A model generated the notes under the pieces. The model did no database searches and was not told the DNA's origin. It saw only the letters and a program-made list of their open reading frames with translations. Below are positions 27,193-36,267 of a stretch of DNA of 64,000 nucleotides, piece by piece (position 1 is the stretch's first letter; every line of letters starts with the position of its first letter). The position numbers and the translations under genes were made by a program. Source of the stretch: SKVR01 sp046291875 (GTDB taxonomy: Bacteria > Bacteroidota > Bacteroidia > Bacteroidales > UBA7960); contig JBKBSF010000002.1 of assembly GCA_046291875.1 (NCBI GenBank), forward strand, positions 62,001 through 126,000. Reading direction: 5' to 3'.

Positions 27193-27200
27193 TAACTTCG
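27193..27200 (+). promoter_or_regulatory. -7-like box of the aminopeptidase P gene
   Basis: TAACTTCG is one base from TAnnTTTG and 36 bases before ATG 27236. It supports that start over the in-frame ATG at 27173. Confidence 0.35.
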
Positions 27201-27235
27201 TTGACCTAAAGTGGAACCTAAAAGCAATCATACCT

Positions 27236-29020
27236 ATGACCACCCGAGAGAAACTAGCAGCCCTTCGCGGGTTGATGACAGAAAAAGGCTTTGCAGCTTA
27301 CATCATCCCTCCCACCGATCCTCATCAAAGTGAATATATTCCTGACCACTGGAAAACCCGCGAATGGTTTTCGGGCTTTACCGGCTCGGCAGGCACTGTG
27401 GTTGTAACCCACGATTTTGCCGGGCTATGGACCGACTCGCGCTATTTCATACAGGCGGAAAACGAACTCAATGGCAGTGGCATCGAGCTTGTTAAACTCA
27501 AAATACCTCACACGCCCGAATACATCGACTGGCTTGCCAACCACCTGAAGGATGGTGATTTGCTGGGCATCGATGGCAAGGTTTTTTCGCAGGGCCTGGT
27601 AAACCTTCTGAAAGAAAAGCTTACACGAAAAGGCATACGGATCAATTGTGCTTATGATCTTCCGGGCATGATCTGGCAGGACCGGCCCCAGATCAGCATC
27701 AAACCCGTTTTCGAACATGATGTAAAGTATGCAGGAAAGTCGAGACAGGACAAAATTGCACTGGTCCGGGGCGAGATGGAAAAATCCGGTGCAGACTACC
27801 ATTTGATAACTCCTCTGGATGAACTGGCCTGGTTGCTCAATCTCAGAGGCAGCGATGTGGACTACAACCCGGTTTTTATAGGATATGCAGTGCTTTCGCA
27901 CTCAGAAACCCTGCTTTTTACCGATGGCCGCAAATTATCGGCTGATCTTTCGCACAAGCTACAGTCAGAAGGCATTCAATTGAAAGATTACCATGAAATT
28001 GCCAGCTACCTTACTACCCTTCCTCAAGATAGCAGCATATTACTGAGTTCTCCCAAAGTATCTCACCATATTTATCTGGCCATTCCTCCGCATTGCCGCA
28101 AGATTGATTCTGTAGGTATTCCAACCTTATTGAAATCCTGCAAGGATGAGCACGAGATTCGCAATATACAGAATGCGCTTATTAAAGATGGGGTTGCCCT
28201 TGTAAGGTTTTTCCGCTGGCTGGAGGAGAACCTGGGCCGCATGGAAATATCCGAATACAGTCTCGACGAAAAGCTTACTTCTTTTCGCGACGAGCAGCAG
28301 GGCTATATAGGCAACAGCTTTGGCACCATTGCCGGCTACAAAGACCACGGCGCCATCATTCACTACAGTGCTACCCCTGAAACGGCCTACACGCTGGGAA
28401 AAGAAGGGCTGCTTCTGCTCGATTCGGGCGGACAATATGTGGATGGCACCACCGATATTACGCGAACCATCTGCCTGGGCAAACCCACCAAGGAAGAAAT
28501 TTTTGATTACACCCTTGTTCTCAAGGGTCTTATACAGCTCTCACTGGCTATCTTTCCTGAGGGTACCCGCGGCTATCACCTGGATGTACTGGCCCGTTCG
28601 CCTTTGTGGAACAAAGGGCGCAATTATGGTCATGGCACAGGCCATGGTGTGGGGTATTTCCTCAATGTGCATGAAGGCCCCCAGGGCATTACCCCCAATG
28701 CAGCCGTATCGCAACCCTTACAGCCCGGCATGGTACAATCCAACGAACCCGGTTTTTACAGGGAAGGCAAATATGGCATCCGACTGGAAAACCTGATCAT
28801 GGTGGCTCCACATTCGGAAACTGAGTATGGCAGATTTCTGCAGTTCGAAACCCTGACCCTTTTCCCCTTCGAGATGCAACTCATTGACCCCGATATGCTC
28901 ACCGACGATGAGAAAGGATGGCTCAACCGCTATCACCGGAAAGTCTTTGAGAGGCTTTCGCCAAGACTGAGCAAGGAAGACAATCAGTGGTTGCTCGAAA
29001 AGATAAAGGAGGTAAAGTAA
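27236..29020 (+). CDS. Xaa-Pro aminopeptidase (M24B, aminopeptidase P type)
   Basis: 594 aa. Two creatinase-like N-terminal domains (about 1-310; PPTDPHQSEYIPDHW, WTDSRYFIQAENEL) precede a pita-bread catalytic domain. Metal ligands are visible: Asp in LLLDSGGQY, Asp in DGTTDITRT, His in GHGTGHGVGYFLNVHEGP, Glu in SNEPGFY, Glu in GIRLENL. The long form is like eukaryotic-type APP1 and common in Bacteroidota. It removes N-terminal residues before proline. No signal peptide, so cytoplasmic. Confidence 0.95.
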   Translation: MTTREKLAALRGLMTEKGFAAYIIPPTDPHQSEYIPDHWKTREWFSGFTGSAGTVVVTHDFAGLWTDSRYFIQAENELNGSGIELVKLKIPHTPEYIDWLANHLKDGDLLGIDGKVFSQGLVNLLKEKLTRKGIRINCAYDLPGMIWQDRPQISIKPVFEHDVKYAGKSRQDKIALVRGEMEKSGADYHLITPLDELAWLLNLRGSDVDYNPVFIGYAVLSHSETLLFTDGRKLSADLSHKLQSEGIQLKDYHEIASYLTTLPQDSSILLSSPKVSHHIYLAIPPHCRKIDSVGIPTLLKSCKDEHEIRNIQNALIKDGVALVRFFRWLEENLGRMEISEYSLDEKLTSFRDEQQGYIGNSFGTIAGYKDHGAIIHYSATPETAYTLGKEGLLLLDSGGQYVDGTTDITRTICLGKPTKEEIFDYTLVLKGLIQLSLAIFPEGTRGYHLDVLARSPLWNKGRNYGHGTGHGVGYFLNVHEGPQGITPNAAVSQPLQPGMVQSNEPGFYREGKYGIRLENLIMVAPHSETEYGRFLQFETLTLFPFEMQLIDPDMLTDDEKGWLNRYHRKVFERLSPRLSKEDNQWLLEKIKEVK

Positions 29021-29049
29021 AAAAAAGTGGACGGATGGACCGGGCAGCA

Positions 29050-29466
29050 CTAACGAATTAGAGTGTTGGCAATATTAAATACTGCTACCCGGTACATCTC
29101 ACCCTTTATTTCTGAGGGGTTGAGAAATACAGCCAGGATAAGTGCATTGGTAAAATCGAAAATATACCTGTATTTGTTGCCGGCCTCGCTCTCCACATCC
29201 ATGTAATACATTCCAGGTTCTTCTCCCGCTTCTCCGTAAAGGGTATAGGTCGACACCTGAAAAGGCGTTATGTGAACAAAGGAATCGCTAGAAAACCTAT
29301 CGTCTGCAACAAACACTGTTGCCATATAATCCGTTTCAGTGCAGTCGGAGTATTGATCCGTTTTTGCGTTGAACCTGCATTCGTATCTTTCGGTGGAGAG
29401 GAAAATAACCTGGTCTTGCCCAAAAGTGATCAGGGAGCAAAAAAGTAAAAAAGAGAATAGTCCCAT
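29050..29466 (-). CDS. exported hypothetical protein
   Basis: 138 aa from ATG 29466, which begins a clean signal peptide (MGLFSFLLFCSLITFGQ). The frame stays open to ATG 29598, adding 44 residues that do not look like a signal. The -7 box at 29704 fits either start. The mature part (DQVIFLSTERYECRF, YIFDFTNALILAVFLNP) is beta-rich with two Cys that may pair (YECRF, DCTE). No family recognised. Stands alone, convergent with the aminopeptidase gene. Confidence 0.65.
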   Translation of the reverse strand: MGLFSFLLFCSLITFGQDQVIFLSTERYECRFNAKTDQYSDCTETDYMATVFVADDRFSSDSFVHITPFQVSTYTLYGEAGEEPGMYYMDVESEAGNKYRYIFDFTNALILAVFLNPSEIKGEMYRVAVFNIANTLIR

Positions 29467-29696
29467 TGTCTGTACTAACCGAAAAAAGCCTGAATCAATC
29501 AGACCGTATCGATTGTTTTGTTCTTGCAATGAGCCTACCTTCATAAATTCATTCTTTTGCAGGCCTGCAGTGTTTGTTAGAGTAGTTAATCGCTTCATCT
29601 GGATGTGTATTTGTTTTGTTCAAAAAAGAAGTCTTATAGGCGGCAAACCGATTAGAACTCTAACACGGGCTTCCAACGCAACCCAAAAAGACCGAC

Positions 29697-29704
29697 CAAA
29701 GATA
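29697..29704 (-). promoter_or_regulatory. -7 box for the exported hypothetical protein
   Basis: The minus strand reads TATCTTTG. The leader is about 95 nt to ATG 29598 or 225 nt to ATG 29466. No -33 partner. The surrounding 29467-29945 holds no other gene I can support. Confidence 0.35.
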
Positions 29705-29725
29705 GAAATTTTACGATCTGATATG

Positions 29726-29759
29726 CCACATGATAAAAAATCGTGTGGTTTTCTTTTTT
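29726..29759 (+). terminator. rho-independent terminator without an assigned upstream gene
   Basis: 9-bp stem (29726-29734 with 29740-29748, one G-U), AAAAA loop, and a T-rich run to 29759. No plus-strand gene lies between the aminopeptidase stop (29020) and here, so it may end a long read-through transcript or a small RNA. Confidence 0.65.
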
Positions 29760-29945
29760 AAAACAGGAACCTGATTCGGCAACCTTCAATTTCTCACATT
29801 GCTACATTTTTTTCACACAATTATCCAATCATCATTTTCCAGATTCTCCATACACCCCTGTTAATCTGAATGTTACAAAATACACTTTTTTCATGGCATC
29901 TCTGTTGCAATACTTTGAGCATACTCAATCCTAAAAAAGAGATGT

Positions 29946-30482
29946 ATGAAAAAGATTAAAATAGCGTTGTTATTTTTTCTGGGTATTATTCTGTTTGTAC
30001 CTGCAACATTTGCGCAAGGTCTAAGTATAGACAGCCCCAATTACCGGACAGCAATCGGGCTGCGAGGTGGAGAATTGGGCGGATTTACATTCAAACACTT
30101 TACCCAATCCGATGGTGCATTTGAGGTAATTGTAGGATTAGGTTACCGCAACCCACACATTTTTTCGGTAACCTTGTTGTATGAAAAACACACTCCCGCA
30201 TTCAATGTCAGCGGCATGCGCTGGTATTATGGAGGAGGAGGTCATGCAACGGTGATTGGCGACCGATCAGGCTACTACCGTCATCCTTGGGGTCGACCCC
30301 GCTATTATTATGAAGCGGGAGCTGTGGGACTTGGGATTGATGGAATACTGGGCCTGGAATACAAAATCCCTCCCATACCCTTTGCGATCAGCTTTGACCT
30401 GAAGCCCTACATCGAGGTTACCTCTGCAGGAGGAGCCTTCTGGTCGCTCGACCCAGCCTTGGGCATCAAACTCACTTTCTAG
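29946..30482 (+). CDS. small outer-membrane beta-barrel-like protein
   Basis: 178 aa with a signal peptide (MKKIKIALLFFLGIILFVPA, ending TFAQ). The mature part is Gly- and Tyr-rich with alternating strands (AIGLRGGELGGFTFKHF, FEVIVGLGYRNPHIFSVTLL, FAISFDLKPYIEV) and ends in LGIKLTF, a terminal aromatic strand as recognised by BAM. The same pattern is common in small Bacteroidota surface barrels. Function unknown. Monocistronic, with a clear terminator 70 bases downstream. Confidence 0.78.
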   Translation: MKKIKIALLFFLGIILFVPATFAQGLSIDSPNYRTAIGLRGGELGGFTFKHFTQSDGAFEVIVGLGYRNPHIFSVTLLYEKHTPAFNVSGMRWYYGGGGHATVIGDRSGYYRHPWGRPRYYYEAGAVGLGIDGILGLEYKIPPIPFAISFDLKPYIEVTSAGGAFWSLDPALGIKLTF

Positions 30483-30551
30483 CAATCTTTTAGAATAAAT
30501 CAGCATACAGGGCCCCATCTTTCAGCAAAAAACAACCCCCTGTATACCTCA

Positions 30552-30580
30552 GGGCCTCTGTCTCAGAGGCCCTTTTCTTT
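30552..30580 (+). terminator. rho-independent terminator
   Basis: 9-bp GC-rich stem (30552-30560 with 30564-30572, loop TCT) followed by TTTTCTTT. Ends the 29946 gene. Confidence 0.88.
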
Positions 30581-30608
30581 ATTCTGCAAATTATCATAGA
30601 TTTTAACG

Positions 30609-30800
30609 ATGAAACCCACATGAGCAATGCCCGACCACAGACCACAATTTATAAAGTGCATGCGGGATCCATTCAACAACTTAAATCAAATACATTCGAA
30701 TGAAACTTGCATGAGCACTGCGGCTCACAAAAAAAGATGAACCGGAGCTCGACGCAGTCAAAATAGACATGCAAGTTCCCCCGCACAGGCGGGGCAGGCA
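30609..30800. repeat. degenerate copy of a dispersed intergenic repeat
   Basis: Shares blocks with the copies at 62740 and 63839: ATGAAACCCACATGAGC at 30609, CCATTCAACAACTT at 30669, ATTCGAAT at 30694, then a second start-like block (ATGAAACTTGCATGAGC at 30700) and GATGAACCG at 30736. A CCCCGC/GCGGGG hairpin follows at 30779-30794. No gene in this stretch. Confidence 0.55.
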
Positions 30801-30833
30801 TACGGCCAATGAAATTAAATAAAATATTTTCTG

Positions 30834-31031
30834 ATGAAACAGTATACATTCTTTTGGGAAGATGGCACAAGAGAGGTGCTCTGCGGAACGGATGTTCTCT
30901 CCGCTCTCACCCAGGCAGGATATACGGCTAAAAGCCTTCCCAGGCTTTCCTTCTACCTTCCTGACGATAACCACGACTTTCAATGGGATCAGGAAAACAA
31001 ACGGTGGAGTTATAACCCTGACTCAAAATGA
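30834..31031 (+). CDS. small hypothetical protein
   Basis: 65 aa (begins MKQYTFFWEDGTREVL). Composition is balanced, with aromatic and acidic residues in a regular pattern (LSALTQAGYTAKSLPRLSFY, DDNHDFQWDQ, KRWSYNP), which looks like a real folded small protein. No signal peptide or membrane segment. The ATG is preceded by an A/T-rich stretch. No known family; function unknown. Upstream of the trehalose cluster by 150 bases, but no evidence links them. Confidence 0.6.
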   Translation: MKQYTFFWEDGTREVLCGTDVLSALTQAGYTAKSLPRLSFYLPDDNHDFQWDQENKRWSYNPDSK

Positions 31032-31182
31032 TCATGGTTTCCCCCTCCCATGCCCATAAGAACAGTTAGCGTACTTTGTCTTTTAAACTATTGAAATTCA
31101 TATTTCTAGCTGCTTTTTTGAACTAAACCAGCTTCGGAGCGTTAGTTTTATGGCATTTTATTACAAACTACTTACAGATACT

Positions 31183-34100
31183 ATGAAAAATCCAGCAAAA
31201 GAACCCTCCAATCCCCTTTGGTACAAAGATGCAATTATTTATCAGTTACATGTAAGATCTTTTTACGACAGCAACGGTGATGGCATTGGCGACTTTCGCG
31301 GATTGATTGAAAAACTGGATTATATACAAAACCTGGGAGTGAACACCCTGTGGTTATTACCCTTTTACCCTTCTCCATTGCGCGACGGAGGTTACGACAT
31401 AGCCGATTTTCAGGACATCCATCCGGATTATGGCACTCTGGCCGATTTCAAACGATTTGTAAAGGAAGCCCATAAAAGAGGATTGCGCATAATTACTGAA
31501 TTGGTCATCAATCATACCTCGAGCGAGCACAAATGGTTTCAGAGGGCGCGCAAGGCAAAGCCTGGCAGCAATCATCGTGATTTTTATGTCTGGAGCCCTA
31601 CCCAGGAAAAATACAAGGATGCACGAATCATTTTCCAGGATTTTGAAGTGTCAAACTGGACTTATGATCATGAAGCGGGAGCCTATTACTGGCACCGATT
31701 CTACTCTCATCAACCCGACTTGAATTTCGAAAACCCCAATGTACAAAAAGAGATTTTCAAGATACTCGATTTCTGGTTTGAGATCGGAGTGGATGGTTTC
31801 CGTCTGGATGCCATCCCTTACCTGTTTGAGGAGGAAGGTACCAACTGCGAAAATCTGCCGCAAACCCATGCCTACCTGAAGTCGTTGCGCAAATATGTAG
31901 ACGAACGTTACCAGGACAAACTCCTGCTGGCCGAGGCCAATCAATGGCCCAATGATTCCAGGGAGTATTTTGGAGAGGGAGATGAATGCCACATGGCCTT
32001 TCATTTTCCGCTTATGCCACGTTTGTATATGGCTTTGCGAATGGAGGATCGTTTTCCCGTTGTAGACATCATGGAGCAAACCCCGTCAATCCCCGACAAT
32101 TGCCAATGGGCCATATTCTTGCGCAACCACGATGAGCTAACCCTTGAAATGGTATCAGATGAAGAGCGCGATTACATGTATAAAACATTTGCCAAGGATC
32201 CCCGCAAAAGAATAAATGTTGGCATACGTCGCAGGTTATTCCCTTTGTTTGGTGGCGACACACGCAGCATTGAGCTACTCAACTTCCTGCTTTTCTCTAT
32301 GCCCGGAACACCTATTGTGTATTATGGCGATGAGATTGGAATGGGCGATAATTATTACCTTGGCGACCGCGATGGGGTCAGAACCCCCATGCAATGGTCG
32401 CCCGACAAAAATGCAGGATTTTCCAGGGCCGATCCGCAAAAACTCTTTCTCCCCGTTATCATCGACCACAACTATCACTACACAACGGTAAATGTTGAAA
32501 ATATGGAGCGCAATCCATCTTCATTCTTATGGTGGAAGCGTAGAGTAATTGCCAAACGAAAAAAATACAAAGCATTTGGGCGTGGGTCCATCCGTTTTAT
32601 CAACACAAGCAATCCGCATATACTGGCCTTTGTGCGCGAATTTGAGGAAGAAAGCCTTCTGGTTGTTGTAAATCTCTCCAGGTATTCTCAGCATGCGGAG
32701 CTTGATCTGCGCGATTTTGCAGGAGCTATTCCGGTGGAGGTGTTCAGTCGTAATGAGTTTCCCATGATCACCGATACCCCCTGGTCCTTTTCCATGCAGT
32801 TCAAAAACTACTTCTGGTTCGAATTGCAAAAACAGGAGAGAACCCGGTTAGACCTCCCACCTCATGTGCAAAACATGGCAGTCGATCTTCAGCAATGGAA
32901 CACCATGGATAGGGAGTTGCAGAATACCCTGAAATTGCATATCCGGCAGTTTATACTGGGAAGCAGTTGGTTCAGGGGCGACATCAAAAAACTGCGCGAT
33001 ATCAACCTGATTGATGTATTCCCGGTAAAGACCGGAAAAAGGAACTCCTGGGTATTTATGGTTCAGATGGATCTGATTGATAATGACAAGGACATTTTCC
33101 TGATGCCCTTGTCTGTTGCCACCAATAATCATATGGAAGAGATGCGCAGCCGGCATCCGGAAGCAATCGTTTGCTCATTGGAGTTCAATGGCGAAGATGC
33201 CATACTTTATGATGGCGTTTACAATGAGCTGATGATCAACGGACTCTTTCAACTCATGCAGAAAAAGGGGCGTATCAGAGGTATGTCTGGAGACATGGAG
33301 GGCTCCTCGGGAAGCAGGCTCCGCCGTGTCGACCCAAATGCCTTACCTTTCAAACCACACGTAGTTGCCTTTAGGCCCACCAATACCTCTCTGACCTTGG
33401 GCGACGCATTCTTTTTCAGGATCTTTCGTAATCTGCAGGAAGGCGAAAACCCTGATGCAGAGATACTGAAAAACCTGTCGCGCCATACTTCATTTTCCAA
33501 TATCCCCTTTTATGCCGGACGTATCGATTATATAAGAGAGGGCAGCGAAACCACTACCCTTGCCGTTCTGGCAGATCTGATCCCCAATGTTGGGAGTGCC
33601 TGGGATATGACCCAGACAGCGCTTGACAGTTTCTTTGACAAAGTTCTCAGCGAGAAGTCCGATCATACTGCGAGTTTTACCAACGGGGAATTGGAGGAGC
33701 TGATGGATCCCTTCTTCCTGGAAATGGCAGAATTGCTGGGCCAACGCACCGCCCAGTTGCATCAGAGCCTGGCTTCTGTAAATCAGGTTAAGGGGTTGGC
33801 TCCCGAACCCTTTTCTTTGTTGTATCAAAAATCGCTTTACCAGGCCCTGCGTACCCATGTAAAAAGAACTTTTGCCGGTTTACAAAAACAACTCGAAGCC
33901 CTTGAACCCGAAACCCGCCAGCAGATTCAGGAAGTTATTGCCAATCAGGATGAATACCTGGAGCACATCCGCGATATACTTGAAAAAGCAAAGATTGACA
34001 CCTGGAAAATACGCATCCATGGAAATTTCAAGCTCGATAAACTTCTTTTCACTGGCAAGGACTTCATATTTACCGATTTTGAAGGTGAATCGGAACTTGC

Positions 34101-34464
34101 CCTGAGTGTTCGCAAACTCAAGCATTGCCCGCTGAAGGATGTAGCTTCCATGCTCGGATCACTTCATTATGCCGTTTTCAAAGGGTATCAGCGCCGTAAA
34201 GAATTCATTCCTGTAAACGACAATTACCTCAGACCCCTTATGGACAGCTGGTACGATAAGGTTTCTGAAAGCTTCCTGAAAGGGTACAAAAATCAGGCAT
34301 TCGAGGCCGGGTTGCTCCCGGCCAGTAACATGCAGATAAACGAACTGCTCAATATATTCATCTTTGAAAAAGCGGTGAAAGAACTTCAGCGGTTTATTGC
34401 AATTCAACCCGAAGCTCTGGAGGTACCCCTCAAGGCCCTTAAAAAAATCAGGGCAATCATTTAA
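31183..34464 (+). CDS. treS: trehalose synthase fused to a maltokinase-like domain (TreS-Mak)
   Basis: 1093 aa. The N-terminal GH13 domain (about 1-540) isomerises maltose and trehalose. Its nucleophile Asp209 (DGFRLDAIP), acid Glu251 (LLAEANQWP) and Asp317 (LRNHDEL) are intact. The C-terminal part (about 560-1093) resembles the maltokinase Mak/Pep2, which makes maltose-1-phosphate. Its phosphotransfer loop, normally HGD(Y/F)HLGQ, here reads HGNFKLDK: the catalytic Asp is Asn948. The DFEGE metal motif (Asp965) is kept, so the kinase may be inactive or altered. I chose ATG 31183 by family alignment; ATG 31150 would add 11 residues. First gene of the trehalose cluster. Confidence 0.92.
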   Translation: MKNPAKEPSNPLWYKDAIIYQLHVRSFYDSNGDGIGDFRGLIEKLDYIQNLGVNTLWLLPFYPSPLRDGGYDIADFQDIHPDYGTLADFKRFVKEAHKRGLRIITELVINHTSSEHKWFQRARKAKPGSNHRDFYVWSPTQEKYKDARIIFQDFEVSNWTYDHEAGAYYWHRFYSHQPDLNFENPNVQKEIFKILDFWFEIGVDGFRLDAIPYLFEEEGTNCENLPQTHAYLKSLRKYVDERYQDKLLLAEANQWPNDSREYFGEGDECHMAFHFPLMPRLYMALRMEDRFPVVDIMEQTPSIPDNCQWAIFLRNHDELTLEMVSDEERDYMYKTFAKDPRKRINVGIRRRLFPLFGGDTRSIELLNFLLFSMPGTPIVYYGDEIGMGDNYYLGDRDGVRTPMQWSPDKNAGFSRADPQKLFLPVIIDHNYHYTTVNVENMERNPSSFLWWKRRVIAKRKKYKAFGRGSIRFINTSNPHILAFVREFEEESLLVVVNLSRYSQHAELDLRDFAGAIPVEVFSRNEFPMITDTPWSFSMQFKNYFWFELQKQERTRLDLPPHVQNMAVDLQQWNTMDRELQNTLKLHIRQFILGSSWFRGDIKKLRDINLIDVFPVKTGKRNSWVFMVQMDLIDNDKDIFLMPLSVATNNHMEEMRSRHPEAIVCSLEFNGEDAILYDGVYNELMINGLFQLMQKKGRIRGMSGDMEGSSGSRLRRVDPNALPFKPHVVAFRPTNTSLTLGDAFFFRIFRNLQEGENPDAEILKNLSRHTSFSNIPFYAGRIDYIREGSETTTLAVLADLIPNVGSAWDMTQTALDSFFDKVLSEKSDHTASFTNGELEELMDPFFLEMAELLGQRTAQLHQSLASVNQVKGLAPEPFSLLYQKSLYQALRTHVKRTFAGLQKQLEALEPETRQQIQEVIANQDEYLEHIRDILEKAKIDTWKIRIHGNFKLDKLLFTGKDFIFTDFEGESELALSVRKLKHCPLKDVASMLGSLHYAVFKGYQRRKEFIPVNDNYLRPLMDSWYDKVSESFLKGYKNQAFEAGLLPASNMQINELLNIFIFEKAVKELQRFIAIQPEALEVPLKALKKIRAII

Positions 34465-34614
34465 TTTGTCATTGCTTCTGTCAATTGGCATTTTCAGCTT
34501 GCTCTGCAACATGACTTATTAACACCGAAAAAGGTTACCCTGCTCATTGGACAGGGAGCAATTGACACACCGTATAAGAGAAACTTTTCGTTTCACACAA
34601 CTCAAAAAAACGTT

Positions 34615-36177
34615 ATGGCACAAGATGCTTCACATCAATCAAATACAAATAAAATTCAAGCGATAATCTTTGATCTGGACGGTGTACTAACACAAACCCG
34701 AAAAACCCATAAAAAAGCCTGGAAAGAGATGTTTGATAGCTTTTTTAAGAAACATCATCCCGATCAGAGCTCCATGGCCGAGGACGATTACCAGGAGTAT
34801 ATTGATGGCAAGCCCAGGTACCAGGGAGTAAAAAGTTTTCTGATGGCGCGAAAGATTGAACTTCCGTTTGGTTTTCCGGAAGATAAACCAGGGTTTGATA
34901 CGGTTTGTGCGCTGGGCAATATAAAGAACAAACTCTTTAATGAAATACTCGAGGAGGAAGGGGTGGAGATTTATGAAGATGCTCTTGAAAAACTAAAAGA
35001 TTGGAGGAAACAGGGCATAAAAACCGCCATTGTATCATCCAGCAAAAACTGCAAAAAGATTGTCGAAGTGGCCGGGATTGAAGACCTTTTTGACACCCGT
35101 GTGGATGGGCTTGTATTGGAAGAGATCGGATTAAAGGGAAAACCTGATCCTGATATTTTCACTGAAGCTGCCCGCCGCCTGGACGCCCGGCCCGAAAACT
35201 CTATTGTCTTTGAAGACGCCACCTCAGGGGTAAAAGCAGCACAAAGAGGTTATTTTGGATTGGTGGTAGGAGTAAGCCGGTTCGACAACAAAGATGCCCT
35301 TAAGGAAAATGGCGCTGATATTACCATTGACAATTTCAATGAATTGGACCTGAATGATGCGGAACTTGTGGAAGAGTTTTTCTCGCGCCAGGGCAAGTCT
35401 ATCTTTCCTGACAATGAAGAAATCTTTGCAACCCTGAAAAAGAAAAAACCCGCCATATTCCTGGATTACGACGGCACCCTCACTCCTATTGTGCAACGAC
35501 CCGAAGATGCTGTTATTTCTGATGAGATGAAAGAAACCCTGAGGAAGCTTGCAAAGATTTTCACCGTTGCCATCGTTACCGGTCGCGACAAAGAAGATGT
35601 GGAAAACCTGGTGGGGCTTGATGAACTGATTTATGCAGGCAGTCATGGCTATATCATCTCAGGCCCCGGGGGGCTTTCCATGGAACATCCGGATTCGAAA
35701 AAAATCATTCCCAAACTGGATAAAATTGAAAAAGAAGTGGAAGATGCCCTTAAGGATAAAACGGAAGGGACACTGGTTGACCGGAAACGCTATGCCATTG
35801 GCATACATTACCGCAACGCAAGGCCTGAAGATGAAAAAGTAGTTTACACCCTGGTGGATGAAATGCTCGAAAAACATCCCGGACACAAAAAAGGCAAAGG
35901 GAAAAAAATTTTAGAAATCAAACCAGACATTGACTGGCACAAGGGAAAAGCGGTAGGCTGGATCATGGATGCCCTTGCATTATCCGGTAAAGATGATAGT
36001 ATCCCTATGTTTATCGGCGATGACATTACCGATGAAGATGCCTTTGAAGAATTGAAAGACAAGGGCATTGGGGTGCTTGTAGGAGGACACGGGCAAAAAA
36101 CAGCAGCTGAGTATGCGCTTAAGAATGTATTCCAGGTGAGGGAGTTTTTCAAAAGGCTGATCTCATTGTACAAGTAA
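34615..36177 (+). CDS. beta-phosphoglucomutase-like HAD domain fused to trehalose-6-phosphate phosphatase
   Basis: 520 aa, two HAD modules. Residues 14-255 resemble beta-phosphoglucomutase (FDLDGVLT with Asp20 and Asp22, SSSKN, KGKPDPD, FEDATSGVKAA). This would turn beta-glucose-1-phosphate from the GH65 phosphorylase into glucose-6-phosphate. Residues about 280-515 are OtsB (LDYDGTLTP with Asp284 and Asp286, IVTGRDKEDV, GDDITDEDAFE at 468-478), all intact, giving trehalose from trehalose-6-phosphate. Mycobacterial OtsB1 carries HAD, OtsB and GH65 parts in one chain; here the GH65 part is the next gene, 90 bases downstream. Confidence 0.92.
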   Translation: MAQDASHQSNTNKIQAIIFDLDGVLTQTRKTHKKAWKEMFDSFFKKHHPDQSSMAEDDYQEYIDGKPRYQGVKSFLMARKIELPFGFPEDKPGFDTVCALGNIKNKLFNEILEEEGVEIYEDALEKLKDWRKQGIKTAIVSSSKNCKKIVEVAGIEDLFDTRVDGLVLEEIGLKGKPDPDIFTEAARRLDARPENSIVFEDATSGVKAAQRGYFGLVVGVSRFDNKDALKENGADITIDNFNELDLNDAELVEEFFSRQGKSIFPDNEEIFATLKKKKPAIFLDYDGTLTPIVQRPEDAVISDEMKETLRKLAKIFTVAIVTGRDKEDVENLVGLDELIYAGSHGYIISGPGGLSMEHPDSKKIIPKLDKIEKEVEDALKDKTEGTLVDRKRYAIGIHYRNARPEDEKVVYTLVDEMLEKHPGHKKGKGKKILEIKPDIDWHKGKAVGWIMDALALSGKDDSIPMFIGDDITDEDAFEELKDKGIGVLVGGHGQKTAAEYALKNVFQVREFFKRLISLYK

Positions 36178-36267
36178 TTTGCGATGGATTGTTGATGACT
36201 TTGATGATAGTGATGGGCACTGATTTGGTTTTCAACGCCCCATGAGATCCTGATAAAAACAAGAACC

